Origin: an uncultured Clostridia bacterium
GTDB taxonomy: Bacteria > Bacillota > Clostridia > Oscillospirales > Butyricicoccaceae
Length of the DNA stretch: 64,000 bases
Direction of reading: 5' to 3'
NCBI GenBank assembly: GCA_944375715.1
Contig: CALWAP010000005.1
Location: 1 to 64,000 of the forward strand
This document shows, in pieces, positions 1 to 7,310 of the stretch (within the stretch, counting starts at the first letter, position 1; each line of letters starts with the position of its first letter). A program made the translations under genes and the position numbers. The notes under the pieces were generated by a model. That model worked only from the letters and a program-made list of their open reading frames with translations. It made no database searches and was not told the origin of the DNA.

Positions 1-1
1 A

Positions 2-406
2 TTATCGCTTGCTGAACTGCGGAGCGCGACGGGCAGCCTTGAGGCCGTACTTTTTACGCTCTTTCATTCTGGAGTCGCGGGTAAGGAATCCTGCCTTCTT
101 CAGTTGAGCCCTATACTCGGCATCAGCCTGAAGCAGAGCCCTGGCAATCCCCAAACGGATAGCGCCTGCCTGGCCGGTGAAACCGCCGCCCGAAACTTTG
201 ACATTGACATCAAACTTTTCAGTAAGGTTCAGCAGATCCAGAGGCTGCTTTACGATATACTTAAGGGTCTCGAGACCGAAGTAATTATCCAGCGTCCTGT
301 TGTTGATGGTGATAACGCCGGTTCCGTTGGGAACGAGCTTTACCCTGGCAACCGAGCTCTTTCTCCTGCCTGTTCCGTAAAAATAGGCTTTCTTAGGTGT
401 ATACAT
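2..406 (-). CDS. rpsI: 30S ribosomal protein S9
   Basis: Small-subunit ribosomal protein S9 (134 aa), whose C-terminal tail reaches the P-site tRNA. The sequence shows the family hallmarks: [13 protein letters not shown] near the N-terminus, the [19 protein letters not shown] core, and a basic C-terminus ending in FSKR. The start at 406 follows a strong ribosome site (AAGGAGG, about 414-420). It lies 15 bp after rplM on the same strand, the conserved rplM-rpsI order, and shares the rplM promoter. The stop codon lies at 2-4, so the gene is complete. Confidence 0.97.
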   Translation of the reverse strand: MYTPKKAYFYGTGRRKSSVARVKLVPNGTGVITINNRTLDNYFGLETLKYIVKQPLDLLNLTEKFDVNVKVSGGGFTGQAGAIRLGIARALLQADAEYRAQLKKAGFLTRDSRMKERKKYGLKAARRAPQFSKR

Positions 407-421
407 TATTCTGCTCCCTCC

Positions 422-853
422 TTATTTGCCTGCCCAAAGTTCGGGCTTCTGAGCCTGCTGCTTGTGCTGCTCGCCGGCGTAGATCTTAAGCCTGCCCAGC
501 GACCAGCGGCCGACAGAGTTCTTGGGAAGCATACCCCTGACAGCTATCTTCATTGCCAGCTGGGGCTTATGGGCCATGAGGCGGGAATACTGTGTTTCCT
601 TAAGGCCGCCTGCATAACCCGAATGGGTGCGATAATACTTCTGAGTAAGCTTTTTACCGGTCAGAACGGCCTTGTCGGCATTGATTATGATAACATAATC
701 ACCGCAGTCGGCATGGGGGGTATAATCGACCTTGTGCTTACCCTTCAATATGGAAGCAGCCAGCGCGGCAGTCCTGCCCAGAGGCTTTCCGGCGGCGTCG
801 AGAACATACCACTTGCGCTGAATGTTTTCATTCTTTGCCATGAATGTGGACAT
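422..853 (-). CDS. rplM: 50S ribosomal protein L13
   Basis: Large-subunit ribosomal protein L13 (143 aa), an early assembly protein. Visible family motifs are KWYVLDAAGKPLGR, the LKGKHKVDYTPH segment and RGMLPKNSVGR. I chose the start at 853 because it has a CGGAGG ribosome site 7 nt upstream and because this start gives the normal family length. The open frame continues to 1120, but that extension runs through the promoter at 899-927 and has no L13 similarity. First gene of the rplM-rpsI operon. Confidence 0.96.
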   Translation of the reverse strand: MSTFMAKNENIQRKWYVLDAAGKPLGRTAALAASILKGKHKVDYTPHADCGDYVIIINADKAVLTGKKLTQKYYRTHSGYAGGLKETQYSRLMAHKPQLAMKIAVRGMLPKNSVGRWSLGRLKIYAGEQHKQQAQKPELWAGK

Positions 854-898
854 GATTTTTCCTCCGTTTATATTAAATGTATTTTGATCAGCTTTCTT

Positions 899-927
899 AT
901 TATATCTGCCGCGCCTAGGCATGTCAA
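899..927 (-). promoter_or_regulatory. rplM-rpsI promoter (sigma-A)
   Basis: On the minus strand, TTGACA (922-927), a 17-bp spacer and TATAAT (899-904) form a perfect consensus vegetative promoter. Transcription would start near 892, leaving a leader of about 40 nt before the rplM start at 853. No long structured ribosomal-protein leader fits in this space. Confidence 0.9.
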
Positions 928-929
928 TA

Positions 930-1155
930 ACTTTTTTCAAAAAAATCAAATTAGATTTTGAGCACTTTGATTTTCGCTTGTTTTCTTCTAATATCTCCGT
1001 TTTTCTCAAAAGGCATTTCACTTTTTTCATGCCGTCGCATACACAAGAACCGCCTTTTTTAAGGTGTTTTACGCTGCAGTCTGTTTTGGGTAATAACCTT
1101 ACGTCACCTTTCATATCCATTTAACAAAAGTCCGTTATCGCGCAGGAGGAATTAT
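930..1155. other. intergenic region upstream of spoIIID
   Basis: No convincing gene is present. The weak ORFs that cross it have no family resemblance. On the plus strand TAATAA (1091-1096), 15 bp, then CATATCCAT (1112-1120) loosely resembles a sporulation sigma-E site ahead of spoIIID. The match is imperfect, and I would not treat it as a called promoter without transcript data. Confidence 0.3.
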
Positions 1156-1416
1156 ATGAAAGGCGATCCCGAGGAGAGGGCCGTTATGCTGGCTTTATAT
1201 ATTACCGAACACAATGCTACCGTCAGAAGTGCTGCCGCACGCTTTGGAATTTCCAAATCAACTGTACATAAAGATGTAACCGAAAGACTTTATGCCCTTA
1301 ACCGTACGCTTTTTGAGGAGACCCGCAAGGTGCTGGCCCGCAACAAGGAAGAGCGGCATATAAGAGGCGGAGAAGCCACAAGAAAAAAATATCTTGAACG
1401 CAGACAAGAATATTGA
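1156..1416 (+). CDS. spoIIID: Sporulation transcription factor SpoIIID
   Basis: Small DNA-binding regulator (86 aa) that acts in the mother cell during endospore formation. It activates or represses sigma-E-dependent genes and prepares for sigma-K. The sequence has the SpoIIID pattern: an acidic, short N-terminus (KGDPEERA), a helix-turn-helix (TVRSAAARFGISKSTVHKDVTERL, about residues 23-46) and a basic C-terminal helix ending in RKKYLERRQEY. The start at 1156 has a strong AGGAGG site. The length is close to the roughly 90 aa of characterised homologues. Its presence is the best evidence that the organism forms spores. Confidence 0.95.
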   Translation: MKGDPEERAVMLALYITEHNATVRSAAARFGISKSTVHKDVTERLYALNRTLFEETRKVLARNKEERHIRGGEATRKKYLERRQEY

Positions 1417-1424
1417 TAACTTGT

Positions 1425-1454
1425 TTGACAACGGCCTTTGCCCTATTATATACT
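1425..1454 (+). promoter_or_regulatory. Promoter for the amidohydrolase-ylmH pair
   Basis: TTGACA (1425-1430), an 18-bp spacer and TATACT (1449-1454) lie between spoIIID and the M20 gene. The expected start point is about 35 nt before the AGGAGG ribosome site at 1481. Confidence 0.7.
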
Positions 1455-1494
1455 TTACCTGCAAAGTGTAAAAAGCTTACAGGAGGTATTTAAT

Positions 1495-2697
1495 ATGGAC
1501 CTTTATGAGCTTTCCTGCGCAGTCGAAGACTATGTAATAACCATGCGCAGGGAGTTCCATTCCCATCCGGAAATATCCTTTGAAGAAAAACGCACAACCC
1601 TTCGCATAAAAGAGGAGCTTGAAAAAGCCGGAATCCCCCATGAAACAGTGGGAAGCGGCAACATAGTTGGTCTCATTGATACGGGAAAGCCCGGCAAAAA
1701 GCTTGCCATAAGGGCCGACATAGACGCCCTTCCCATGGAAGAATACGATCAGACCCTTTCCTACCGCAGCCAAAATCCCGGCGTAATGCACTCCTGCGGC
1801 CACGATGGTCACACAGCAATGCTGCTTGGAACTGCAAAAGCCCTTACAGAAATGACAGAGGACCTGTGCGGCAAAATATATCTTTGCTTTCAGGTTGCCG
1901 AGGAAGTGGGCGGCGGAGCCGGCGAAATAGTCGAATATCTTAAATCAAAGGGCGGGGTCGACTGCGTTATAGGTACACATCTTGACGGCGGCAGCGACGC
2001 CGGGGTGATATATCTTCCCGACGGCCCGCTGATGGCCGGAGCCGAACTTTTTGAAATCGAGGTCAAAGGCGTGGGCGGACATGGCTCGAGACCCGACAAA
2101 GCCGTCGATCCCATAAAACCCGCCTGCGATATCCTGCTTAAAATAGCTTCCATACCCACACAGTATCATAATCCTTTTGATACCTGTGTGGTAAGCCCGT
2201 GCCAGATACATGGGGGAAGCGCGGACAATATCATACCCGAAAGCGTGAAAATCGGCGGCAACCTGAGGTTTTTCAAATACGGCGACAGCGAACGTCTGAT
2301 GGAAAGAATAACCCTTATAGCCGAAAACACGGCAAAGGCCTATGGGACCACAGCCACGGTCAGCCACCATAGTTCCTCTCCACTACCGGTTATAAACGAT
2401 CCAAAAATGGCCGCATTGGGACGCAAAGCAGCAGAGGAAGCCGGTTTTATATTCGCACCGCCCCATGATCCTACCTGCGGATCGGACAACTATGCCGAAT
2501 TTTTAGCCGCTTTCCCCGGCTTTTACTGCGATACGGGAGCCAGATGCAAACGCCCCGGCACCAGCGGCAACCATCACAACCCGAGATTTGATCTGGACGA
2601 AACGGCATTCAGGCGAATAGTCGAGTTCTTCTTACGATTTACACAGAATTTTCTTTCAAATCCCGGCAGCGACCAGGATGTGCAGCATGGAAGATAA
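1495..2697 (+). CDS. M20 family metallo-amidohydrolase
   Basis: Predicted zinc amidohydrolase (400 aa) of the M20D group, which includes hippurate hydrolase, IAA-amino-acid hydrolase and N-acetyl-diaminopimelate deacetylase. These enzymes split an acyl-amide bond of an N-acylated amino acid. Visible motifs are the metal-binding HSCGHDGHTAML loop, the catalytic AEE glutamates (FQVAEEVGGG), and the GVGGHGSRPDKAVDPI dimerisation/substrate segment. The start at 1495 sits 8 nt after AGGAGG; the upstream open frame from 1438 overlaps the promoter. The substrate cannot be assigned. The gene overlaps or abuts the following ylmH-like gene, so the two are probably co-transcribed. Confidence 0.88.
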   Translation: MDLYELSCAVEDYVITMRREFHSHPEISFEEKRTTLRIKEELEKAGIPHETVGSGNIVGLIDTGKPGKKLAIRADIDALPMEEYDQTLSYRSQNPGVMHSCGHDGHTAMLLGTAKALTEMTEDLCGKIYLCFQVAEEVGGGAGEIVEYLKSKGGVDCVIGTHLDGGSDAGVIYLPDGPLMAGAELFEIEVKGVGGHGSRPDKAVDPIKPACDILLKIASIPTQYHNPFDTCVVSPCQIHGGSADNIIPESVKIGGNLRFFKYGDSERLMERITLIAENTAKAYGTTATVSHHSSSPLPVINDPKMAALGRKAAEEAGFIFAPPHDPTCGSDNYAEFLAAFPGFYCDTGARCKRPGTSGNHHNPRFDLDETAFRRIVEFFLRFTQNFLSNPGSDQDVQHGR

Positions 2698-3436
2698 CCA
2701 GCTTTTCCCCCGGCTCAAAGACCTGTGCAGAAGGTGCGTTTCCAAAAACATCCCGACCAATACCTTTTTTCTTACGCCAAGGGAACAGATAGAAGCGCAA
2801 AACTACGCCCGCGCCGAGCTTGAGTTAACCCCTGTGTTCTTCGGGGGATACGAGGATGCGGAACGCAAAATCGCATTCTTTCTGCCCGATTACATAGAGC
2901 CCTCGGCTGAAAGCCTTTCTGACTCACTCAGGGCCGTTTGTGCAGTATCGCCCTTTGCCTCCCTGTCCCACAGAGATTATCTCGGCGCTTTGATGAACAT
3001 AGGAATAGAACGGGAATGTATCGGAGACATATTGTTTTTTGACGGAAAATGTTATTTTTTCCTGACTCCCGCCGTTGCTCCCCATGTCCTTTCCTCTCTT
3101 GTAAGGGTGGGACGTGAAGGTGTTTCCCTCAGCGAAGTCCCGCTAAACAGCCTTCCATCCTTTGTAAAGGATGTTAAGGAAATAACCTTTACAGTACAGT
3201 CTATGAGAGCAGATGCTGTCATTGCAGGTATATTCCGCATATCTCGCAGCCTGTGCCAGGATCTTTTCCCCAAGGGAGATATAAGCATAAACTATTTTCC
3301 ATGCATGGACAGGGATTTTCCCGTATCCGAAGGCGACATACTTTCCCTAAGGCACCACGGAAAAGCCAAGATCCTCAAAGCCGACGGACGCTCACGAAAG
3401 GGACGCATATTCGTAACTGCTGGCATATATTGCTGA
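2687..3436 (+). CDS. YlmH-type RNA-binding S4-domain protein
   Basis: Protein of about 249 aa matching the YlmH family, cytosolic RNA-binding proteins linked to ribosome-associated quality control. The N-terminal two thirds carry the family pattern (FLTPREQIEAQNYA; ALMNIGIERECIGDI). The last ~70 residues are an S4 RNA-binding domain (SINYFPCMDRDFPVSEGDILSLR, then a basic KGRIFVTA strand). I chose the ATG at 2687 because AGGA (2675-2678) is correctly spaced from it; ATG 2678 is also possible. The gene overlaps the amidohydrolase end. ylmH normally sits with sepF/yggT/divIVA, but here that cluster lies at 17-19 kb without it. Confidence 0.86.
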   Translation: MEDNQLFPRLKDLCRRCVSKNIPTNTFFLTPREQIEAQNYARAELELTPVFFGGYEDAERKIAFFLPDYIEPSAESLSDSLRAVCAVSPFASLSHRDYLGALMNIGIERECIGDILFFDGKCYFFLTPAVAPHVLSSLVRVGREGVSLSEVPLNSLPSFVKDVKEITFTVQSMRADAVIAGIFRISRSLCQDLFPKGDISINYFPCMDRDFPVSEGDILSLRHHGKAKILKADGRSRKGRIFVTAGIYC

Positions 3437-3441
3437 AACGG

Positions 3442-3470
3442 AAAACCGCCTTTTTGAAAGGCGGTTTTTT
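3442..3470 (+). terminator. Intrinsic terminator after ylmH
   Basis: AAAACCGCCTTT pairs with AAAGGCGGTTTT across a 3-nt loop, followed by a T run. It ends the amidohydrolase-ylmH transcript and insulates the BlaI-type promoter that begins at 3472. Confidence 0.88.
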
Positions 3471-3471
3471 A

Positions 3472-3500
3472 TTGACATTTTTTCTCTAATACATTAGAAT
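3472..3500 (+). promoter_or_regulatory. Promoter of the BlaI/M56 operon
   Basis: TTGACA (3472-3477), 17-bp spacer, TAGAAT (3495-3500). The -10 box lies inside the left arm of the operator palindrome, so repressor binding should block RNA polymerase directly. Confidence 0.85.
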
Positions 3501-3527
3501 AACAATGTATTCTAATGTATTAGAGAA
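3482..3527. promoter_or_regulatory. Candidate BlaI-type operator, 20-bp perfect inverted repeat
   Basis: The arm at 3482-3501 is an exact reverse complement of 3508-3527, with a 6-nt spacer (3502-3507). Each arm itself contains a near-palindrome of the form TCTAATRYATTAGA, so the site can be read as two adjacent dimer sites carrying TACA/TGTA cores as in BlaI/MecI operators. It covers the -10 box and the transcription start of the downstream operon, which fits autorepression. Confidence 0.8.
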
Positions 3528-3537
3528 AGGAACTGCT

Positions 3538-3912
3538 ATGGACGATATACCGAAAATTTTTGAAAGCGAATACCGTTTCTGCCTGATTTTATGGGAAAAC
3601 GAGCCTATAAAAAGCGGGCAGCTTGCATCATTATGTGCAGAAAAATTGGGGTGGAAGCCCACCACCACATACACCGTGATAAAAAGGCTCTCTCAAAGAG
3701 GAGTCCTGAAAAACGAAAATTCCTGGGTGACCTCCTTAGTGTCAAAACAGCAGGTTCAGGTTTCGGAAATAGACCGGCTTGTAGATAGCACTTTTGAGGG
3801 ATCGATGCCAGCATTTATTGCTGCCTTTGCCCAAAAGAGGCTGTCAGAAAAGGATATCTCGAGGCTTGAAGAGATGATATACGAATACCGAAAGGAGCAC
3901 TTGGATGGGTGA
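3538..3912 (+). CDS. BlaI/MecI-family transcriptional repressor
   Basis: Winged-helix repressor (124 aa) of the BlaI/MecI/CopY family. Family members bind a palindromic operator and are cut by a partner M56 membrane protease when an inducer is sensed. The sequence shows the family N-terminus (ESEYRFCLILWENEPIKSGQLA), the recognition region (KPTTTYTVIKRLSQRGVL) and a C-terminal dimerisation helix pair. The start at 3538 follows GAAAGGA; the frame upstream runs through the operator. It overlaps the M56 gene by 8 bp, the usual tight coupling of blaI and blaR1 homologues. No beta-lactamase is nearby, so I infer that the regulated target is something else, or the operon itself. Confidence 0.88.
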   Translation: MDDIPKIFESEYRFCLILWENEPIKSGQLASLCAEKLGWKPTTTYTVIKRLSQRGVLKNENSWVTSLVSKQQVQVSEIDRLVDSTFEGSMPAFIAAFAQKRLSEKDISRLEEMIYEYRKEHLDG

Positions 3913-5338
3913 GATATTTTTAAAGGTATTCAATATGAGCGTAAGCGCCTGCTTTCCCGCCGCGGCAATAGTTCTGGGACGTGTGCTTTTCAAAAAAGCT
4001 CCGCGCTTTGTGTTCCCCATTTTATGGGCGGCAGCTGCCCTGCGCCTCATACTTCCATTCTCCTTTCAAAGCCCCATGAGCCTTATGCCCGGGACCGAGG
4101 CTGTCAGCATTACAAGATTTGATTCCCGCCCCTTTATTGAAAGCGGCTTTGAGGCTGTCGACCGGCCTCTGAACGATATGCTGGCCCGGAATTATCATGA
4201 AGGTGTAACAGCGCCATTGGGGACCACCCAAAAAGTCCTCGACATTCTGGCAGCCATATGGCTTTCGGCCGCAGCGGCCATGCTTTTATATATGATTCTG
4301 AAATATATTTTTCTGTATGCAAAAATGAAGACGGCTGTCAGGATTTACAGAAACATATATCAATCCGAATACGCCCGTTCCCCTTTTGTCCTGGGTATTT
4401 TTGCACCAAAGATATATATACCATTTTCACTCAAAGGCCGCAACGCAGATCTCGCCTGCGCCCACGAGCTGTCCCATATATCCCGGCTCGACCATATATG
4501 GAAGCCGCTTGGCTTTATAATATTGTCCTTCCATTGGTTCAACCCGATGGTATGGCTCGGATATGCTCTTTTCTGCCGCGATATCGAAATGGCCTGTGAC
4601 GAAAAAACCGTAAAAAATATGGGCTTGGCCCTGAGGGCTGATTATGCCGAGGCCCTTCTTTATCAAAGCTCTTTTAAGTGCCCAGCCGCTTTTCCTCCCT
4701 CTTTCGGCTGCGGCGGGGTCAAGGCAAGGATAAAGACTGTTTTAACATACACAAAACCCTCTTTCGCTCTAAAAGCCGTTTGCCTTTTTGTCTGTGCTGC
4801 CGCCGCCGTGTTTTTCCTTGCCGACCCTGTTTCAAAGGGTGACAGCCTGACCTTTTCCGCAAGTGAAAACCCTCCCTATGGATTCAGCGCCAACTACCGG
4901 GCCGATCTTGGCAGAACCGTAAAAAGCGGAGAAATATACGCCGAGCAATGGCAGAAGGGCGAGTGCGTCTGTTCATCCCCAATGGCGTTTACCCAATACG
5001 CCGGAGAGTTTTCCCTGACAATGACGATAATAAGGCAAACCGATCATAATGGGGTCAATGTGGAAATGCTTTCTGACCAATATGGCGGCTCCCAGCTTAC
5101 CTGGTTTGAATTTCCCGAAGATATGCAGCCCACCGGCTGGTCATTCAAAGCCTATGATGAAAATGAACGCCTTTATATTTCCGCCGGCGAGAGCCGCATC
5201 CTTGCTGTTTTGGCCTTTGATATGGGTGACGGCATAAGGGTTTTTGACTGCGGCGACCTTTCAAACTCAGAGGAAAAACTTGCTCAGTACGACTACGCTA
5301 TTGTAATAAAAGGGGATTTCAGAAGCAGCCAGCCTTAA
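3905..5338 (+). CDS. M56-family antirepressor metalloprotease (BlaR1-like, no penicillin-binding sensor)
   Basis: Integral membrane zinc protease (477 aa) of the BlaR1/MecR1 class. Hydrophobic segments are seen near residues 10-28, 34-52, 110-137, 200-222 and 287-305. The cytosolic zinc site is HELSH at 187-191 with downstream glutamate in DIEMACDE (about 228). The C-terminal ~170 residues would be extracellular, where BlaR1 has a penicillin-binding domain. Here I see no SxxK, SxN or KTG motif, so the sensor is different and its ligand unknown. It is translationally coupled to the BlaI-type gene and followed at once by a terminator. Inferred role: signal-activated cleavage of the repressor at 3538. 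Confidence 0.85.
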   Translation: MGEIFLKVFNMSVSACFPAAAIVLGRVLFKKAPRFVFPILWAAAALRLILPFSFQSPMSLMPGTEAVSITRFDSRPFIESGFEAVDRPLNDMLARNYHEGVTAPLGTTQKVLDILAAIWLSAAAAMLLYMILKYIFLYAKMKTAVRIYRNIYQSEYARSPFVLGIFAPKIYIPFSLKGRNADLACAHELSHISRLDHIWKPLGFIILSFHWFNPMVWLGYALFCRDIEMACDEKTVKNMGLALRADYAEALLYQSSFKCPAAFPPSFGCGGVKARIKTVLTYTKPSFALKAVCLFVCAAAAVFFLADPVSKGDSLTFSASENPPYGFSANYRADLGRTVKSGEIYAEQWQKGECVCSSPMAFTQYAGEFSLTMTIIRQTDHNGVNVEMLSDQYGGSQLTWFEFPEDMQPTGWSFKAYDENERLYISAGESRILAVLAFDMGDGIRVFDCGDLSNSEEKLAQYDYAIVIKGDFRSSQP

Positions 5339-5372
5339 AAAACGGCGGCCTTTTTATAGGCCGCCGTTTTTT
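5339..5372. terminator. Bidirectional intrinsic terminator
   Basis: AACGGCGGCC pairs with GGCCGCCGTT across an 8-nt loop, flanked by A and T runs, so it works in both directions. It ends the M56 gene on the plus strand and the convergent lipoprotein gene (stop at 5371) on the minus strand. Confidence 0.9.
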
Positions 5373-6459
5373 ACTGCCATGGGATATACACATCAGAAAC
5401 ATCAGTTTTAAGATAAAGATATGTCTCCCTACCGTTTTGAAGGGCCGTTACATCAAAAATATATTCCCCGTCCTCCCCTTCGAACTCTATCCACGAATAT
5501 ATGTCGCCGCCGACCTGCCCCGTTACGACATTATGCTCAATAGAAAAACTATCGCACATGACCGAAGCGGCCAGCACCAGGCCTGACTGAGCTGCATTCC
5601 CTTCAAAAAGCGCTCCGTAGGCTGTATAAATCGATGTCTTCGGCTGGCCCGCCTGGGTCTCATTGACCACCCTGCGGGCGTTTTGGTCATAGGATATGTT
5701 GTTGTAAAGATATGAGTTAATAAAATCGGCCTTTACACCATATCCACCATCTGTCTGCACACATATCTCATCTGCACGGCTTCGCACCGTATCTGCCCTG
5801 ATGCCAAGTTGCTCCGGATCGGACGCATAGGAGGGATCTATTTCAAGTACATAACTCTCCCCATCCTCCGGATAGCGTGTGCAGCTGACCCGGTCAAGTC
5901 CGACAGCATATTCGCCGCATTCCATCCATGCCGAATAAACCTCCTGCTCAACGGTACATTCCAGCTCTACCGACTCCTCGATGAGGAATACACTTTTTTC
6001 AGAAAAGGTCTCAAACATATTTATAAGCCTGTTGCGAAGATCATACTCGCTGCTGACTGAAAGTATACCCCTCATTTCCGCCGCCGTGCGCTTGTACTGT
6101 ATATCGACCGATACTTCCCTGTATGTCAGGACATGGGCCTGGTCGACATTTATGCTCAAAACCCCGTAAATGCCTATCGGCTCTTCAGTGGTTATCTCGC
6201 TTATAACGGTCTGCAGATCCTCCTCCAGGTTGCCGCTGTAACTGCCTATCCTCAAAACGTCGCTGGATACTCCCATGCTGACCATATTCAAAAGAGCGCC
6301 TTTCAGCGAATAATATCCCGTTATATCATATGAGTTGGTCGTCGAAACAGCTCCAGACGCCTTTTCGCCGTGAGGCTCGGAGGTGTAGTATTCGCCCGAA
6401 CCCGAACAGCCGCTGAACACGATCAGCACAAAAAAAACACAAAAAAGTCTTTTTACCAT
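5371..6459 (-). CDS. Lipoprotein with degenerate transglutaminase-like domain
   Basis: Secreted lipoprotein (362 aa). The signal peptide ends in a lipobox, FSGC, so Cys18 should be lipidated and the protein held on the outer membrane face. The last ~100 residues follow the bacterial transglutaminase-like (cysteine protease) fold: a YDQNARR lead-in, TAYGALFEG, VVTGQVGG and FDVTA. However, the catalytic Cys position (normally VCxGYA) reads AQSGLV, and the His position (normally HAWN) reads YSWI. Only the Asp remains. It is therefore probably a non-enzymatic binding domain. The middle region is unrecognised. It converges on the BlaI/M56 operon; no functional link is shown. Confidence 0.72.
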   Translation of the reverse strand: MVKRLFCVFFVLIVFSGCSGSGEYYTSEPHGEKASGAVSTTNSYDITGYYSLKGALLNMVSMGVSSDVLRIGSYSGNLEEDLQTVISEITTEEPIGIYGVLSINVDQAHVLTYREVSVDIQYKRTAAEMRGILSVSSEYDLRNRLINMFETFSEKSVFLIEESVELECTVEQEVYSAWMECGEYAVGLDRVSCTRYPEDGESYVLEIDPSYASDPEQLGIRADTVRSRADEICVQTDGGYGVKADFINSYLYNNISYDQNARRVVNETQAGQPKTSIYTAYGALFEGNAAQSGLVLAASVMCDSFSIEHNVVTGQVGGDIYSWIEFEGEDGEYIFDVTALQNGRETYLYLKTDVSDVYIPWQ

Positions 6460-6492
6460 GGCTTCACTTCCGACAAAAACTTATGTCTGTAT

Positions 6493-6520
6493 TTTATATT
6501 ACCCTTCAGCCTTTAGTCAA
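6493..6520 (-). promoter_or_regulatory. Promoter of the lipoprotein gene
   Basis: Minus strand TTGACT (6515-6520), 16-bp spacer, TATAAA (6493-6498), about 35 nt upstream of the start at 6459. It is divergent to and close to the trmB promoter. Confidence 0.6.
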
Positions 6521-6528
6521 GCAGACTC

Positions 6529-6558
6529 TTGATTTGCAGGGTTCGGGTACATTATAAT
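6529..6558 (+). promoter_or_regulatory. trmB promoter
   Basis: TTGATT (6529-6534), 18-bp spacer, TATAAT (6553-6558), giving a leader of about 25 nt before the trmB start at 6590. Confidence 0.6.
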
Positions 6559-6589
6559 ATTTAATAAAAAACGGTAACGGTGATATATT

Positions 6590-7237
6590 ATGAGAATGAG
6601 AAGAAAGAAAAACCTTATCCCCAGGCTTGAAAAATGCTCTGATGTCATTATCAGCAACCCACAGGAGCACAAAGGCCGCTGGAGGCAGCTTTGGGGACAT
6701 GAAGGACAGCTGCACCTTGAAATAGGCTGCGGGAAAGGCGATTTTATAGTAAAAAGCGCCGAAAAATACCCCGACATCATGTTTGTCGCCATTGAAAGAT
6801 ATCAGAATGTGCTGCTTCTGGCCGCCGAAAAAGCCATGGCGGCAGGAGTTAAAAACCTGCTTTTCATTGATGCCGATGCGGCTTTGCTGCAGGAAATATT
6901 TGCTCCCGATGAAATAGACAGAATATATCTCAATTTTTCTGATCCATGGCCTCGCAACAAGCATGCCAAACGCCGTCTCACTCATCCCAACCTTCTCAGG
7001 GTATACGATGCCATACTTAAAAACGGCGGGGAAATCTGGCAGAAAACTGACAACCCCCGGCTGTTTGAGTTTTCCCTCTGTTCCTTCTCTCAGTTTGGCT
7101 ATACCCTTTATGACATAACATTCGATCTCCATTCCACCGATTTTGACAACATCATGACCGAATATGAACGCAATTTTTCTGAAAAAGGAATGAATATTTA
7201 TAGATGCGTTGCCAGAAAACCTGTTTCGGGCAACTGA
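6590..7237 (+). CDS. trmB: tRNA (guanine-N7-)-methyltransferase
   Basis: SAM-dependent enzyme (215 aa) that makes m7G46 in the variable loop of tRNAs. The sequence shows the SAM-binding motif LEIGCGKGDF, an acidic second strand ending AIERYQN, and the TrmB-specific FSDPWPRNKHAKRRL motif with the catalytic/substrate Asp, followed by WQKTDN and the conserved TEYERNFSEKG C-terminal block. Length is normal. ATG 6590 and ATG 6596 are both possible starts; the ribosome site is weak (GGTGA). Single-gene transcript with its own promoter and terminator. Confidence 0.95.
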   Translation: MRMRRKKNLIPRLEKCSDVIISNPQEHKGRWRQLWGHEGQLHLEIGCGKGDFIVKSAEKYPDIMFVAIERYQNVLLLAAEKAMAAGVKNLLFIDADAALLQEIFAPDEIDRIYLNFSDPWPRNKHAKRRLTHPNLLRVYDAILKNGGEIWQKTDNPRLFEFSLCSFSQFGYTLYDITFDLHSTDFDNIMTEYERNFSEKGMNIYRCVARKPVSGN

Positions 7238-7268
7238 AATATTAATGTAAAAACAAGTATTTGCTGTA

Positions 7269-7310
7269 AAACTAAAGCCGGCGCGCATTAATGCGCGCCG
7301 GCTTTAGTTT
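7269..7310. terminator. 42-bp perfect palindrome, bidirectional terminator
   Basis: The 42 bases from 7269 to 7310 equal their own reverse complement (arms built on AAACTAAAGCCGGCGCGCAT), forming a very stable hairpin flanked by T/A runs. It serves trmB on the plus strand and the MATE gene on the minus strand. The last codons and stop of the MATE gene (7288-7290) lie inside the palindrome. Confidence 0.85.

Noticed and set aside
854-1120. N-terminal extension of L13 to 1120
   Set aside because: It crosses a perfect TTGACA-17-TATAAT promoter and adds residues that no L13 protein has.
3905-5338. Beta-lactam resistance locus
   Set aside because: The BlaR1-like protein lacks penicillin-binding motifs and there is no beta-lactamase or PBP2a gene in the window.
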